A stretch of DNA of 64,000 bases from contig NC_083508.1 of the NCBI RefSeq assembly GCF_032362555.1, positions 6,911,001 through 6,975,000 of the forward strand, in the 5' to 3' direction. The stretch is from Amyelois transitella. Lineage: Eukaryota > Arthropoda > Insecta > Lepidoptera > Pyralidae. The notes below the pieces were generated by a model. The model saw nothing but the letters and a program-made list of their open reading frames with translations. It was not told where the DNA came from and ran no database searches. Of the stretch, positions 1 to 11,447 are shown in pieces. Made by a program: the position numbers and the translations under genes. Position 1 is the first letter of the stretch. The number at the start of each line of letters is the position of its first letter.

Positions 1-1493
1 CTGTAAAATACATGCAACCCATTACTTTTATCATTACAGAAATAAAACTATTTTTAAGATCAGATATAAGAAGCATTAGCTACTTTACGTCGCATACCTA
101 TTATCGTCACTTTATAATTATTTATATCTCGTTGGTTTTCTTTTTCTTTATATGTATATTTTCTTATGTGATTAAATTAAAGGTAATTTTTTGCCAAAAC
201 TAATTAAAACTGATCAAATTTTTATTCGACAAACGATTGCATATAGTAAAACCTCTTTAAATATTTAGTTTAAAAATATCTGGTTTTAGTAATCAATTGT
301 TTCTATACCTACTTCCTTACTTCCCTACCCGGCATAACTATTAACGTATTTTTTTCTGACTGTTGAGAATGAACCATTCCGGTCATTATTTACGCCAGTC
401 CTATTGTGGCACCTTTACCATATACAAATTTCTTTGGAGTCGGAAATATGTCACATTATTTTCATCTAACTACAGCAAACACCTTCTCTCCGCAAATGAA
501 TTGTATGTTTAAAATAAATGTGAAATAACTTTCATCAAAAACCAAATGTCCAAAAGCAGTTCAAAAACTACGATATACTTAGCTACGATATACAATATGT
601 AGAATTTTGTAGTAGTTCATTAAATTTATATATTTTGTTAACATAGGCATTCATGCATTCATCCGTTAATTATTTTTACCTAGATATCTAAATACTGATT
701 TCTGTGAATTGGATATGATTTATTAAGGTTTTCAATATTCGTAAGAGTTATAAAATTATCACTTCAGCCATCAATTACTACGTTTATTTTTATACCATCT
801 GAATAGATGAGAAATTATTAAGATAATCGTAAAATATTCCTTGACTGCCTTTTCTGTTTTATGACATTTCTGTAATAGCGTCAACTTGCTAACAAAGTAA
901 CCACTATGGAAATATGTTAGAAATCACAAGTAGTTTCTATTCTGTTGCTGGTTGCCTGCAATTTATCATTTTCGCGGACTCGTAAAGGTAGACCGCACGT
1001 TGATCGCGAATTGCGGGAAATCGACAATGTGGTATCAAATCGACGACGTCAAATTACTTTCATACAGTTTTCTGCTACACTTCATGAATATTTTTCTTTC
1101 TTTCTTATTTTTTTTATTAGTTTATTACTGCCTACTTTAACGCCCGTGCGAAAATGTTTATGCGCTCTTGAATCTTGAATAAATGGTTATTTTTATTAAT
1201 CAACGAGTCGTACTAACTCGTATTTTATATAATTGTGTCCTATGCCATAACGGGCAGAAAATTCTGGCCCTCCTATAGTTTTGGTTTGTATGAACAGGCT
1301 CATGTTACTCTGCCGTTAACTGTACTTACTCAAATGTATTGTTGGATTGAACTATTAACCAATATTTCGTATAATACATTCTTTATACACATACATTCTT
1401 TGAACTAGTTAAAATATGTACCAAGCCTCATCATTAATAGATACGATTACCGCAACATGATAATGGAAAAAACAATATGTTTATAAATTTCAG
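1..1493. other. Gene-poor AT-rich sequence, probably intron of the carboxypeptidase gene
   Basis: No exon with family similarity is visible here. Because the first carboxypeptidase exon seen (1494) begins in the middle of the catalytic domain, this stretch is probably the intron before it, and the earlier exons lie outside the window. An open frame near 945-1178 is arginine-rich and then hydrophobic. It matches no carboxypeptidase segment I recognise and is not annotated as coding. Confidence 0.5.
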
Positions 1494-2732
1494 ATATACA
1501 TATCTCTTCATGCGTACACACAAGCATGGATAGTGCCGAGTTCAGAAAGCCATTCATCTTTCACCCACGATGGCGAGCTGATGGAAATGGGTGAGCTGGC
1601 CACAGCGGCACTAGCGGATCTCTATAGTACTAAATATCAGGTGATTATATATTATTAGAGTACGTCCGCGGCTCCGCCAGTCTAATACTGTAAATCCCAA
1701 TTATTTCCGTTGCCGAAGAATTTCGAAAAATCTTCTCTTTTTGCCTCCCTAGACCCTCAGACTACTTAAGAAATGCCAAATTTCAAATCTCCAGTTAACT
1801 AGCTGACCCAGAATGCGTAGCTGTCTCCACTCAATTAAATAAAGTAACAGGAATAGAAAGAGAATGCTTGTATGTTTGTATTTTTAGTTTAGGATGAATT
1901 AAAGCAGGTTTACGAAGCAAATTTGTAATTTGTATTTTATATGTACATTGTAAATTGTGTTTAGCAAATCAAATAAATGAATTATCTATCTATCAAAAAT
2001 TTACATGGTGTAGGAAGGTACACGTAAAATTAGATTACATACAATATGTCCAGTTGTTTCGCAGTTTATTACGATACATTAAGATTATCTATGTGTTGGT
2101 ATATTGAATATGAGATGGGTACATACCTAAGTACTCACTAATGTAACCGGTCAGGGGTATAAACACAGACACTACCTGCATTGTCGCGCCTATAATCATG
2201 AGCGCACTGTCATTAGCGTTATTGCCATACTTTCTATAAGAACTGGGTAAATGTTAGTCTAGAACACGTTACTATAATTTTAAATGGTTTGCTTGGTAAA
2301 AATCTGGATAGTTATGTAATAAAATATTAATTTTAAATATGCAGAGCTGAATTATTTATTCAATGTCAATAAACTGCGTCATATACAAAGTAGATATACA
2401 TATATAGATAAAGTTTTTGCCGCCCTAACTTAGATTATAATGATAAGTTTGTCGAAAGATTAGGTAATATACCACTTCATACTAACACTATAATTTTGTA
2501 ATTTTTTCTTTCCTAGGTTGGTACTGTTGCCCAAATTCGACAGCCAGCTTCAGGAATGTCTCACGACTGGGCGAAGATGCGAGCGGGGATCCCCTTCTCA
2601 TACCACGTTGATCTTAGAGATTTTTTTGGACCGTACGGATTTCTGTTGCCCGGCGCAAAGATTGTTTCTACAGCCCATGAGACCTGGATGGCAGTTAAAG
2701 CTATTGTAGATAATTTAAATCCTACTCAATGA
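1494..2732 (+). CDS. Zinc carboxypeptidase (M14 family), 3' two exons only
   Basis: Two phase-0 exons are seen, 1494-1640 and 2517-2732, the second ending in TGA. An AATAAA signal follows at 2838-2843. The first exon encodes YISLHAYTQ, matching the motif that carries the third zinc-ligand histidine (His196 of bovine carboxypeptidase A). The second carries the C-terminal block around HVDLRD and YGFLLPG. M14 enzymes trim C-terminal residues from peptides, usually as secreted gut or haemolymph zymogens. The upstream exons (propeptide, HxxE zinc motif, substrate-binding Arg) are outside the window. Two key positions differ from the family: the catalytic Glu270 position is Asp, and the Tyr248 position aligns with Arg (IRQPASG). 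This may be a low-activity or pseudoenzyme paralogue. Family assignment is firm; activity and specificity are inferred. Confidence 0.85.
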
Positions 2733-3005
2733 ATCCTAAATTTAAAATATATTTGTAGATACTTAGAATTGTAGAGATTACTTGAACAATGTTGAGATGA
2801 ATTTAAGTTTGTAGATGTAGGTGAATTTTACCTATGTAATAAATAATTATTTATACAGGTATGGTCAGTTCGCATCGGCTTCTCTATTAATGTTGAAGTT
2901 TTAAGTTGCAAGGTGAAAATTTAGAATAGTTAACAAAAATTAAAAAATGTAAATAATTAACCTTTATTTATTTATTTGCTTATTATTTTCTAAAGTAAAC
3001 CGACA

Positions 3006-3175
3006 TACCTACACATATACATGCATATAATCACGTATTATCGTTGAAAAAGCCGGCAGTTGCGAAAAGATAGGAAGGCTACTTCAGCATCAGCTGAAAG
3101 TTATACATGGCTTATTGCTGGACTTGTGATTTAAATAGTGACAGATTACTAGCTCATCTTAGGGTGATGCATGAT
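3006..3175 (-). repeat. Diverged copy of interspersed repeat family A
   Basis: This shares the order of landmarks found in the better copies of family A (for example 32965-33221): a tail of ATACATA-type repeats, TCACG, then an AGCTGA block and AATAGTGACAG. It is heavily diverged and partial. Family A is an approximately 260-bp lepidopteran SINE-like repeat ending in (TATG)n. Confidence 0.6.
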
Positions 3176-3261
3176 TAGCATTTCAAATTTATTCAACTAA
3201 ACTGTGGTTTAGGAATCAATACCATCGGCCATTGAGACATCAACCCTTTCGATTCCCTTCT

Positions 3262-4446
3262 CACTTGGTAAAATTAAAAGTCGAATATTTTTTAATATAA
3301 TAATAGTATATTTATTTAATCAAAGCAAAAACCATTATTATCTGCACTTTTGCCATCTCATAGGTAGTTTATACTGAAGGATTTTAGGAGATAATAATGA
3401 AGAAAACCCATTCGGAAGGGAATTAATAAAATCTTTGAAGGCGATTTGGACTGCCCATCGGATTTCGGATCGGATCAATTTTCCCTTAGAAGAATATATC
3501 CAGATTTCGAAAAATGGTAATCTGTTGAAGCAAGGTCCGGGGAGTAGGTACGGTGGATGTCTTAGACATGCCAATTGAGGCTCCTCTAATTTGGTAGCCT
3601 TCTGTTATGCAGTGTGTGGTCTAGCATTGTTGTGGCGTGGAGCGATTGACCAGCCTCGATTGTTTAGCAGCTAGTTTTCAATCAAATTTTACAGTTGCTG
3701 ACAAAAGACGTCTGCCGTAATCGCCTGGCCAGATTTGAGAAAACTATAATGAACGACACCGGCACAAGTTCACCAAAAGCTTACAAGTAACTTTTTTGGG
3801 ACAATTTTCACTTGGGGCAGGATATGGCTGGCTAGCCAAAATCCAGCCACAGGTAGGGATTTGATTTAAAAACCCTTCATTATTGTGCCGGTTAAATAAT
3901 GTAGGTAACGCAGCAGTCGACACGCGTTTGCCACCTTTCAAGTTTCCTAATCTTCTTAATTTGCTTCAAGTAGATAAAATATTTTTATCACTAGCCAAAG
4001 CCTGAAGCTAACTCGGACGTGGTTTGCGATGGTTACGCTTCCACAAAAGCCTTCAATTCTTCAATATCAACTAGGGTCCCCGGCCCTCCAAGGGGCTTGT
4101 TCTGCAGGTCAAAATTTCCAGAACGAAAACGTTAGAACCCAAAACGCATTGTTTCCTTTTACGACACGACCGCCATACACAATAATAACCCTTCGAGCTG
4201 TTTCCGCAGTACTGGTGCCGTGGTACCTACTCGTACTCGTAAATAACGCGATATTTCAAATTTTCCATTTTGTAAACTGAGTGACGCAAACAGAAGAAAA
4301 AGAACAAATTAATGACGGCTAACGAAACACAAATACATGTGTAAATAGCTGTTTAAATTTGAATTTGAAATTTCTAACCAAAGGGGAGAAATTTGTGATT
4401 AAAGTGGTCAGTACAAGAAAACGCCATTTTCATATATAAGGACCTA
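3262..4446 (-). mobile_element. Degenerate mariner (Tc1/mariner) transposon relic
   Basis: Minus-strand translation in shifting frames gives, in order, FRSGNFDLQNKP, NEGFLNQI, PAPSENCPKK, ARPHTA, HPPY and LPMRWQK. This is the order of conserved blocks of a mariner transposase. The second catalytic Asp (HDNARPH) reads HNNARPH here and a stop codon follows. The third block normally reads HPPYSPDLAPTDYH and is frameshifted. The right end carries TAGGTCCTTATATATGAAAA (reverse complement, ending near 4446), a plausible terminal inverted repeat. No matching left repeat was found, so the left end is approximate. Length is close to a full mariner. It cannot encode an active transposase. Confidence 0.8.
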
Positions 4447-5936
4447 GTAATAAGTGAGAATCATTTGATTGAACTTACTTATACTAAATTGATAACACTA
4501 ACCGTCTCAGTCTGTCACCAGGCTGTATCTCATGAACCGTGATAGCTAGAACACTATTTCCTTTCACGCTTTAAAAAAAAGATATGTGAAGGTACCCCAC
4601 AGTATAAATGAGTTTTAAGCAATTATTTCACTGCCGTGCCCCCAGATTAACATGCTACAATACTGTAGCTCAATATTAAATGCAGTATTGATACTATTGA
4701 TTCGGAATATTGCGGTTACTATCGTTATTATCAATAGGGATAGTTTTGACCTTTGTATATTAGCAATACTATCCAGAGCAAACTCGATATAAGTAGTTAT
4801 AGTACATGGAACATGAGGTTCCAATTTGATCAATGCCGAGGTAAACTATCGATAGTTCGGCAATCCTGCACATCACTTTAGGCATCAAAGTCATCGTCAA
4901 AGGCTAAAAAGTCTAATTGTAGCGCCTTTTTTACCTCGTCAGCGCCCAAGGCTCGTAAGTATCTATAGACTGAGTAAGTTGATTTACAACATGTCCGTTA
5001 CTTGCTAGTGTGCAGTTTTGGAAATTTTCTAGTGTAATTTATTTATTGAAATCATCGATATTGATAATATCTTTATGGGGTGGGAATAAAATTTATTATT
5101 TTTTATTGGCAATCATCTTTTATTTACAGATTGATAGCATGCTGGATATACCCTTAAAATTGGTTGGTACAGATACCAATTTAATTTCTTGACAGGTTCA
5201 TTACAGGACCTAGGAATATTTATCACGTCTAATCTATGTCACAGCAAGTAGACGAACGTGGCCTATAAGACTTTTCAAGTCTGTTAGCTTTGTCTGTCCC
5301 GCTGATATATACGTGATTATATGTATGTATTTATATCTAATCGCTATTAATCCACTGATGTCTTTCTGGGCCACTTGAGAAATCTGAAACAAAAATGGTT
5401 TTAAATACAGTAAATATTTCGATTTCAGCATAGACATCCCTAGCATTAATACGCTAAAACAATACGATTTTTTTTATTATTTATTTGAGCTTAATAATCA
5501 AAAATGATTTCTATATTATTCTCTCGCGTTAACAGTTGCACAACACACAACACCGCCACCTGTTTTAATACTTTATAATCACGTCTTATCCTTTACGTGG
5601 TGGACAGAGCCAACAATCTTTAAAAGACTGAAAGGCCACGTTCAGCTATATTGTTTAATGTTGTTTTTGCTCGTCTAAATTGCCTTATACATCATTGGCG
5701 CTTATTTTAACAATTTTGCGCCTTTTCATCGAACAAAGTTGGCAGCACTGTTACATCAATGTGTCATAAAATCATATTTTTTTTACAAATAAATACAAGG
5801 AACTATTTATCCGATGAATGAGTTTTAAGTTACCTCATCGTTTATTCGTCTGCCTGTTTGTTTATGATAAGAGATTTGTACTAGTTGTAGCAGTATTTGC
5901 CTTAAAAATATATTTTCACATAGGTACTTAATAATT
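4447..5936. other. Intergenic, with repeat fragments
   Basis: No gene is recognised. At 4507-4575 there is a segment (CACCAGGCTGTATCTCAT, then GATAGCTAGAA) that recurs at 63033-63090. Family A fragments occur at 5252-5328 (+; AACGTGGCC to TATGTATGTA) and 5578-5660 (-; GACAGAGCCAACA). The last 200 bases before 5937 are the likely 5' untranslated region of the SAM-domain gene. Confidence 0.5.
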
Positions 5937-8107
5937 ATGGCAAATGACACAGATGGAGACAATAGTCTTTCAAAGTTAAATGTTGTTAACAAAATAGATC
6001 CTACAGAATTTGATGTTACCATTGGTTCTTTGCTAATAGGATTGGGAGCTGAAAAGTATATTGATATATTTCGGTATGTAATTATGATTATATTCCCGGC
6101 AGCAGTAGAAAAAAGAATAAGACCACTCCACCTCTTTCCCATTGATTTCGTAAGAAAGAGGCGACTAAGGGATAGGTTTATAAAACTTGTTTTTCTTTAA
6201 GGTGTTGGGCTAGCAACCTGTCACTACTTAAATTTCAATGGAATCGCATTAAGCTGCTGCATAAACGGCTGAATGTGTCAGTCTTTTCAACACTGTTGGC
6301 TCTGTCTTCTCCGCAAGGGACGTGATTATGTATGTATGTCATGGGTTTGTTAATTCCCAAGTGTGTTTTTCCAAGTCACATTCGTTTGAAAACTTCTTAT
6401 TTAGGTATTTTTCAAATTACAGAAAGAAAAATATTGGACAATCCACTTTGATTGAATTGACTGATGAAGACTTATCAAAACTTGGAGTAGATGATGCTGC
6501 TATCAGAGAAAAGCTTTTAGAAATTGTTAAAGATTTACCAATTTATGAAGAATGTCATGATGTATTATTGTAAGTTTGCATGTTTTTCAAAATCATTCTA
6601 GAGGCTGATAGATTTACCTACAAGCTGTAGCCCAAGAATGTTGATATATCAGAATCCTAGTAAATATAGGAATACTTCTAGAAATGGTACTTACATAGTT
6701 AGATATCTTGCATGGTTCAGTGACCAAAACTTTTAAAATTAACTTGTAGCTGCATACCTCTATACCTTGTCCAACCAGTTATTTTAATTTTGACAGTTAA
6801 TCAAAAGCTTAAAATCAGTTATATTGGTAATAATACTTCATATATAACATTGAGTTATTATGGGATTAATTTTGGTTCATTAATTGACATTGTTAACTAT
6901 TCATTGCTTAATAAGTATGATACAGAGGCTCAAATTGTGGATGCATTAGTTTGAATTCTATCTGCTGTATTGGGCTACTCTTCAGAGAGTTTAGCAAGCA
7001 ACAACTATGAATAATTAAGTGCCTGGGTGACCGAGCCATGCTCGGTGGACTTTAGGAAATCCAAAATAAATATTTAAAACAAACAATAAAACTATCCATT
7101 TACTACTTATTGATTATTTTCATCAGTGATTTGTAAATGATTTAAAATTACATCAGAAAAAAAAGGATACCAGCCCCCATAGTAAAAACTATCGCTGTCT
7201 GGTTTCACGTAAAATAATAAGCGAAATTGCGGTAGTTTTCACTCGACAAAAACGGCGTAGCGCGTGCCATAGGAGGATGATGATGAAGATTATTGATGTA
7301 ACTTTTAAGGATGCACTTACTGTTTCCAGGTCAAGGAAGAGTATTAACTTAAATCCAATGGAAATTGTGGATATCTTAGAAGCGAGTTCTCAACATTTGT
7401 ATAGAATATATTTAAGTATGTTGGCAAACACATTGGCACTGAAAAAAACAAAGAAAATTCAGGATTGCTTAGTTTACAGAGAGAAATATGCCTCAGATAT
7501 AGCACTGACAACACTTAGTGAAATCACAAACTTATTGAACTCAATGGATATATCTCTACACACCCAGTTAAAGGTTTTTATTCTTTTGTGATAAAAATAG
7601 TTAAATCAAATAATTTTTATTTTAAAGATGCTTTCCACTTTGTGGTGGATGGTGGCTATTATGGTGGATAGAGCCAAGTGAAAATGGATGAGATTTGCCC
7701 AGCAATGGGACAAGATAAGTAAAGGAAAAACATTAGTAAAAAAGAATTGCTTCTATAAAATGCAGTAATCAACCCAACCTTTAATTTGTTATACATATAT
7801 CCTTTGAAAGTTTATAAACTTCCTAGGAAATTTAGAAAAACAAAGTACTTATTCGTATTTCTTTCCTTGCTTCCGTTTAACGACATGTATAGGAGAGAGA
7901 TGGAGTTGTCCTATTCTTAAGGGTCGGGAAACACACGGTAATATATACCAGTCAAAATTGTTAATTTTGTTTTCTTTTTTCTAGACTTTAACCAAGGAAT
8001 CGTCAAACAACTTGAAGAGAAAGAAAGTAATAGTAGGAGCTATAGGTACTGCAGTTATATCTGTATTAGCTTTAATGTTTGTTCGTTCACTAAAGGATTT
8101 GAAATAG
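5937..8107 (+). CDS. SAM-domain tail-anchored protein, GASZ/ASZ1-like C-terminal half
   Basis: Four exons join in phase: 5937-6073, 6423-6569, 7330-7573 and 7985-8107, giving 216 residues. Residues about 28-93 form a SAM domain (LGAEKYIDIF, IGQSTLIELTDEDLSKLGVD, EIVKDLP). The last exon encodes a basic KRKK, an approximately 19-residue hydrophobic helix (191-209) and a basic RSLKDLK end, the layout of a mitochondrial outer-membrane tail anchor. GASZ/ASZ1 has ankyrin repeats, a SAM domain and such an anchor, and acts in piRNA biogenesis on mitochondria. No ankyrin exon is visible upstream, and the reading frame stays open from 5871 to the ATG, so the start could be internal. AATAAA signals lie at 8136 and 8249. 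Domain and anchor are seen; the GASZ link is inference. Confidence 0.7.
6086..6341 (+). repeat. Family A SINE-like repeat in intron 1 of the SAM gene
   Basis: A near full-length copy runs from TTCCCGGCAGCAGTAGAAAA through ACCACTCCACCTC, GCGACTAAGGGATAGG, CTAGCAACCTGTCACTA and TGTTGGCTCTGTC to a TATGTATG tail. It fills most of the 349-bp first intron of the SAM-domain gene. Confidence 0.85.
7862..7945 (-). repeat. Family A fragment in intron 3 of the SAM gene
   Basis: The segment ACGACATGTATAGG, GAGATGGAGTTGTCCTATTC and AAACACACGG corresponds to the head of family A in reverse orientation. The remainder of the repeat is missing. Confidence 0.6.
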
Positions 8108-8259
8108 ATAGTCAGAACTTTAAGATTATGTATTTAATAAATTTCACACCTAGCTCTGTTTTGCAACGAGTGAACATTTTATGGTTTTGTTATGCATATA
8201 TATAATACAGATGTTGATTTTGTGGCAAACATTTTATACCGTTAAGCAAATAAAAAACA

Positions 8260-8940
8260 AAATATAAAGTAATGTGCATTGTCTTTATTCCAGTCTTATT
8301 AGAAGTATGTGACATTTTTAACGCTTAAATTATACAGGGTGACTTTTAATTCTTCATTAAATGATTTTGGTTGAATTGAAAGTAGACCGAGGGTGTACCA
8401 TGTGGTATTACGTTTTGAAAAATCATCGTAGGAAGTGTTAAATAGCTATCTGACTTACACAATCCAGAATCGTGGTCATAGGTGAGTGGGGTTCGTTAAA
8501 ATTTTGTGGCGTAACCAGGATATATAAAACAAATAACCAGACAGGACGCAACCGGGACTAACGCTAGGAGGACGTTAATAATTAACGTCACTGTTGCGGG
8601 TAGAAGCAACAGTATAGCCTTGTTTAGGTTCCTGCCCCTCCTCGCCACCCTTTCTCTTCACAGGGAGTCCCGATGTCCGCTCTAGTTGGAGTCTGCACCT
8701 TCGCTGGGATGAGTCGTCGGCGATTGCGGACACGGCAGTGAGGCCAACAAAGAAGCTTTGGATGGTGTGTGTTGGAGAGATGAGGTCATCAACCTTACTT
8801 CCAAATGCCTATTTTTCTAAATAAAGTTCCACTAATCAATGTTGCTATGTAAAGCGCCTTGTTAGTACGTTTACCATATGGGGGGACATTGATCTCAGAA
8901 AGCACTCGTTAGGTATCAGTTAACTACCACTGGATATAAG
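8260..8940. other. Intergenic, repeat-derived
   Basis: No coding signal was found. Around 8545-8580 is CCGGGACTAACGCTAGGAGG, resembling the 3' tail of SINE family C described at 55374-55714. The stretch from 8334 (TACAGGGTGAC) looks like the end of an unidentified repeat. The rest is unassigned. Confidence 0.4.
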
Positions 8941-8942
8941 TA

Positions 8943-9182
8943 CTAGGTCGAATAATGTTGTACTCTGCCGCAACGCCCCCTGTTGGAATTTTTGAAACTG
9001 CTAGAGAGTATACTCTAGGTACAGCAGCGCCCTATAAAGTATCATTTTTTCTTAAATTTACTGTACGTACATACTAAATTGTTTTGTACATAATGTTCAT
9101 CTGTTGTACATTAAATTGCCATAGGTAGAACAAAAATTCCAACAGGGGGCGTTGCGGCAGAGTACATCATGTTCGAATAGTA
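8943..9182. mobile_element. MITE with perfect 34-bp inverted repeats
   Basis: A 34-base sequence beginning TACTCTGCCGCAACGCCCCC at 8961-8994 recurs as an exact reverse complement at 9131-9164. The flanks continue as imperfect inverted repeats (TCGAATAATG against TTCGAACATGA). The 136-bp interior has no coding capacity. This architecture is that of a non-autonomous DNA transposon. The superfamily is not assigned because the exact termini and target duplication are unclear. Confidence 0.75.
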
Positions 9183-9475
9183 CATTATGCAAAGTCATTT
9201 ACCGTTTGGTAGCGGTTATATCACTATTGAATGAGTCTCTCTCTCGAAATGAATGTCTATGTCACAGAGACTTACAATTTTAGTCCAACACTGTAATCCA
9301 ATATCACTTACACTTATTGGAATTCCTACGTACCACCACAGTGTCTTATTGGAATTTTTCTAAATAATAAAAGAATTAAAAACAAATTAAATAGTTCGTC
9401 CTTCCACTCACTATGCACAGTACCCTAAATTTAGACTAGTACTTTCCCTAGTTATATATTTAAGTACCTAGTTTG

Positions 9476-9548
9476 TCGGCCTCACTGGCGCAGTGGCAGT
9501 GCGCTCGTCTGTGACACCGGAGGTCCCGGGTTTCCCGTCCGAATGGTT
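9476..9548 (+). repeat. tRNA-derived head of SINE family B
   Basis: CTCACTGGCGCAGTGGC resembles an A box and GGTCCCGGGTTT a B box of a tRNA promoter. The same head occurs at 38737 and, inverted, at 10828. It is not a functional tRNA because the B box is damaged and no cloverleaf closes. The copy is truncated, and mariner sequence follows. Confidence 0.75.
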
Positions 9549-9551
9549 TTT

Positions 9552-9699
9552 ATAGTAGAAGGATCAATGAACTTCCTATGAGATGGCAAGTGTATAAATA
9601 ATAATAGTTATTACTTTGATAAAATAAATATATTATATAAAAAAAAATCGAGTTTTTGTTCCTCCTATACCAAACGCCAATTTCATATGTAAGGACCTA
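9552..9699 (+). mobile_element. Mariner 3' end fragment
   Basis: The plus strand encodes INELPMRWQ followed by stop codons, as at the C-terminus of the 3262-4446 mariner relic. It ends in the reverse complement of TAGGTCCTTACATATGAAAT, nearly the same terminal repeat as in that relic. Only the last tenth of the element is present. Confidence 0.75.
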
Positions 9700-10582
9700 A
9701 TATATAGTTAAATGATTTTTGGTGGGTCAGTCAGTTTTTTACACTAAGTGGACTCCCGGTTGATGTCAACCTTTGTAGAACACCGTATAATGCAATATAG
9801 ATCGTGGTTACCATCCACTTTTAATTATGGATTCCGTTATATAATAAAATACTAAGTATAAAATGCTGCGACTCCATAGCCCATCGTCTGTTCAAAAATT
9901 GCCTTGACCGACTTATGAATGACTTTGTGTGGAGATGTGCGTGTGATGACCACCGACACGGGTGACACATCAATTCCATACAGGAAACGTTTATAAAACT
10001 GATACAGATAAATTCAACAAGTCGATGATAGGTATTAATGACACAATTACGATCACTAAGCAGGTACCTACATTATGCGAGTATGAACATTATTGATTAT
10101 AGTCTCGTGGTCTCTGCTTTGAATTTACCTATTTCTGAATGTTATGATGTGGTACGACTACGTTTTCGGTCGTAAGAAAAAAAAAGAGCTATCCCACCAA
10201 CAGCCATGGATATACCAAAATTCCGATTGCTCGACCCGGATAATGGGGAGGGCTGCTCTCGCGATTGCTTTTTCCAAGTCGCCCTTTTTTGACTTTTTAG
10301 TAGGTAACCCTTTAATTTATATATCTTACGCCGTTTCCGCTGATGATACGTTTGCTTCGTGTAGCCTACATCGTAGGATGATCGCCCTAATCCGTTATCC
10401 TGAAGACCTTCGGATATTTCTTATTATGAAAATAATAATCCTATTCACCGTCCGCGTTTCTGGATGGTCCGTGATGTGGATTTCTGTTCTTTCAAAGCCG
10501 CTCCGAATCTTGTGCGGACGGACGAATTCTATAAAGAACAAGCTGAGTTGTACTTATGTGCAAAATCAGGAAAAGAATAAAT
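9700..10582. other. Intergenic, with an unconvincing open frame
   Basis: An open frame at 10144-10584 (+, 146 codons) starts in a lysine run and has no domain I can name. Its composition is patchy and I see no supporting neighbour, so it is not called as a gene. The remainder is AT-rich and unassigned. Confidence 0.35.
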
Positions 10583-10828
10583 AAATATAAATACATAGGG
10601 GACAAATTACACAGATTGAGTTAGCTTCGAAACAAGTTCGAGACTTGTGTTATGAGATACTAACTCAGCGATATTATATTTTAGGTAGTATAAATACTCA
10701 TATAGATAAAGATCCAAGAGCCAGGCCAATTAGAAAAAGTTATTTTCCGATCATGCACTGGCCGGGATTCGAACCTGGGACCTACGGTGTCGGACAATCG
10801 TACTACTGCTCCGTCACAGAGGCCGTCA
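10583..10828 (-). repeat. SINE family B, near full length
   Basis: In reverse complement this begins GACGGCCTCTGTGACGGAGC, has a B box GGTTCGAATCC-like segment, then CATGATCGG, CTTGGATC and finally GCTAACTCAATCTGTGTAAT. The same order of blocks is present at 38737-38995. It is a tRNA-headed SINE. Confidence 0.8.
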
Positions 10829-11159
10829 GAATAGGTAACCAAACCAGAATTCATTTCCAGGTGAAATCTTCACTTGAATATATCAGCCTCTATGACAGGT
10901 ATCTAGGTAAATCCCTTAATAATATAATAATTTGTTATATTTATTTTTATGTGCAATAAAAAGTTTACAAACAAAAGGCTGGTAAGTAAGTGCCTTTTGT
11001 TTGTTTGTTGTTATGGATGTTATGGATGGAATTTAGGACAACGGAAGTTAAACTGATCGAAAATAAAACTGATCCGCATGCCATTTACTCAATAAATAAA
11101 TTCAGTTAAAATGACCCAATTGTTTCGACCTCTCCAATTAAAAAGTATAAGGTAAACGG

Positions 11160-11447
11160 TAAACTGCTGGCCGGCGTGTTTGTTCACAGAACGGGCGTGA
11201 CGTCAGACGCGAGGACGTCGACGGGCGCTCCGGAAGCCGTCGGGAACTCGGGAGCGCACCGGCCGGTAGTGGAGCCCCGTAGTCCCTGGACCGACGGCTC
11301 AGCTTATTGCTGCCAGGCGTGCCAATTGAATCGCGTGTCCGTTATTCTCGCCCAAGGCATACACTATTTATCAAATATCAGAAACAAAATTTGAATAAGG
11401 CACATTCGATTTTGGTGCTAGGTATATACTTAAAAAGTGCAGTGAAA
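11160..11447 (+). promoter_or_regulatory. Probable promoter and 5' UTR of the Sidestep-like gene
   Basis: A GC-rich island (11165-11300) stands out from the AT-rich surroundings just upstream of the signal-peptide ATG. It contains a perfect CRE palindrome TGACGTCA at 11198-11205. GC content, position and the lack of any other gene nearby suggest promoter and 5' leader; the start site itself is not resolved. A short upstream ATG frame is present and may be translated weakly. Confidence 0.5.

Noticed and set aside
945-1178. Open frame that might be an upstream carboxypeptidase exon
   Set aside because: It lacks the SEPET-type block expected before the HAYTQ exon, has no good splice donor, and ends in low-complexity hydrophobic sequence.
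10144-10584. 146-codon open frame as a gene
   Set aside because: No recognisable domain, a lysine run after the ATG, patchy composition and no splice or poly(A) support. Kept only as a note.
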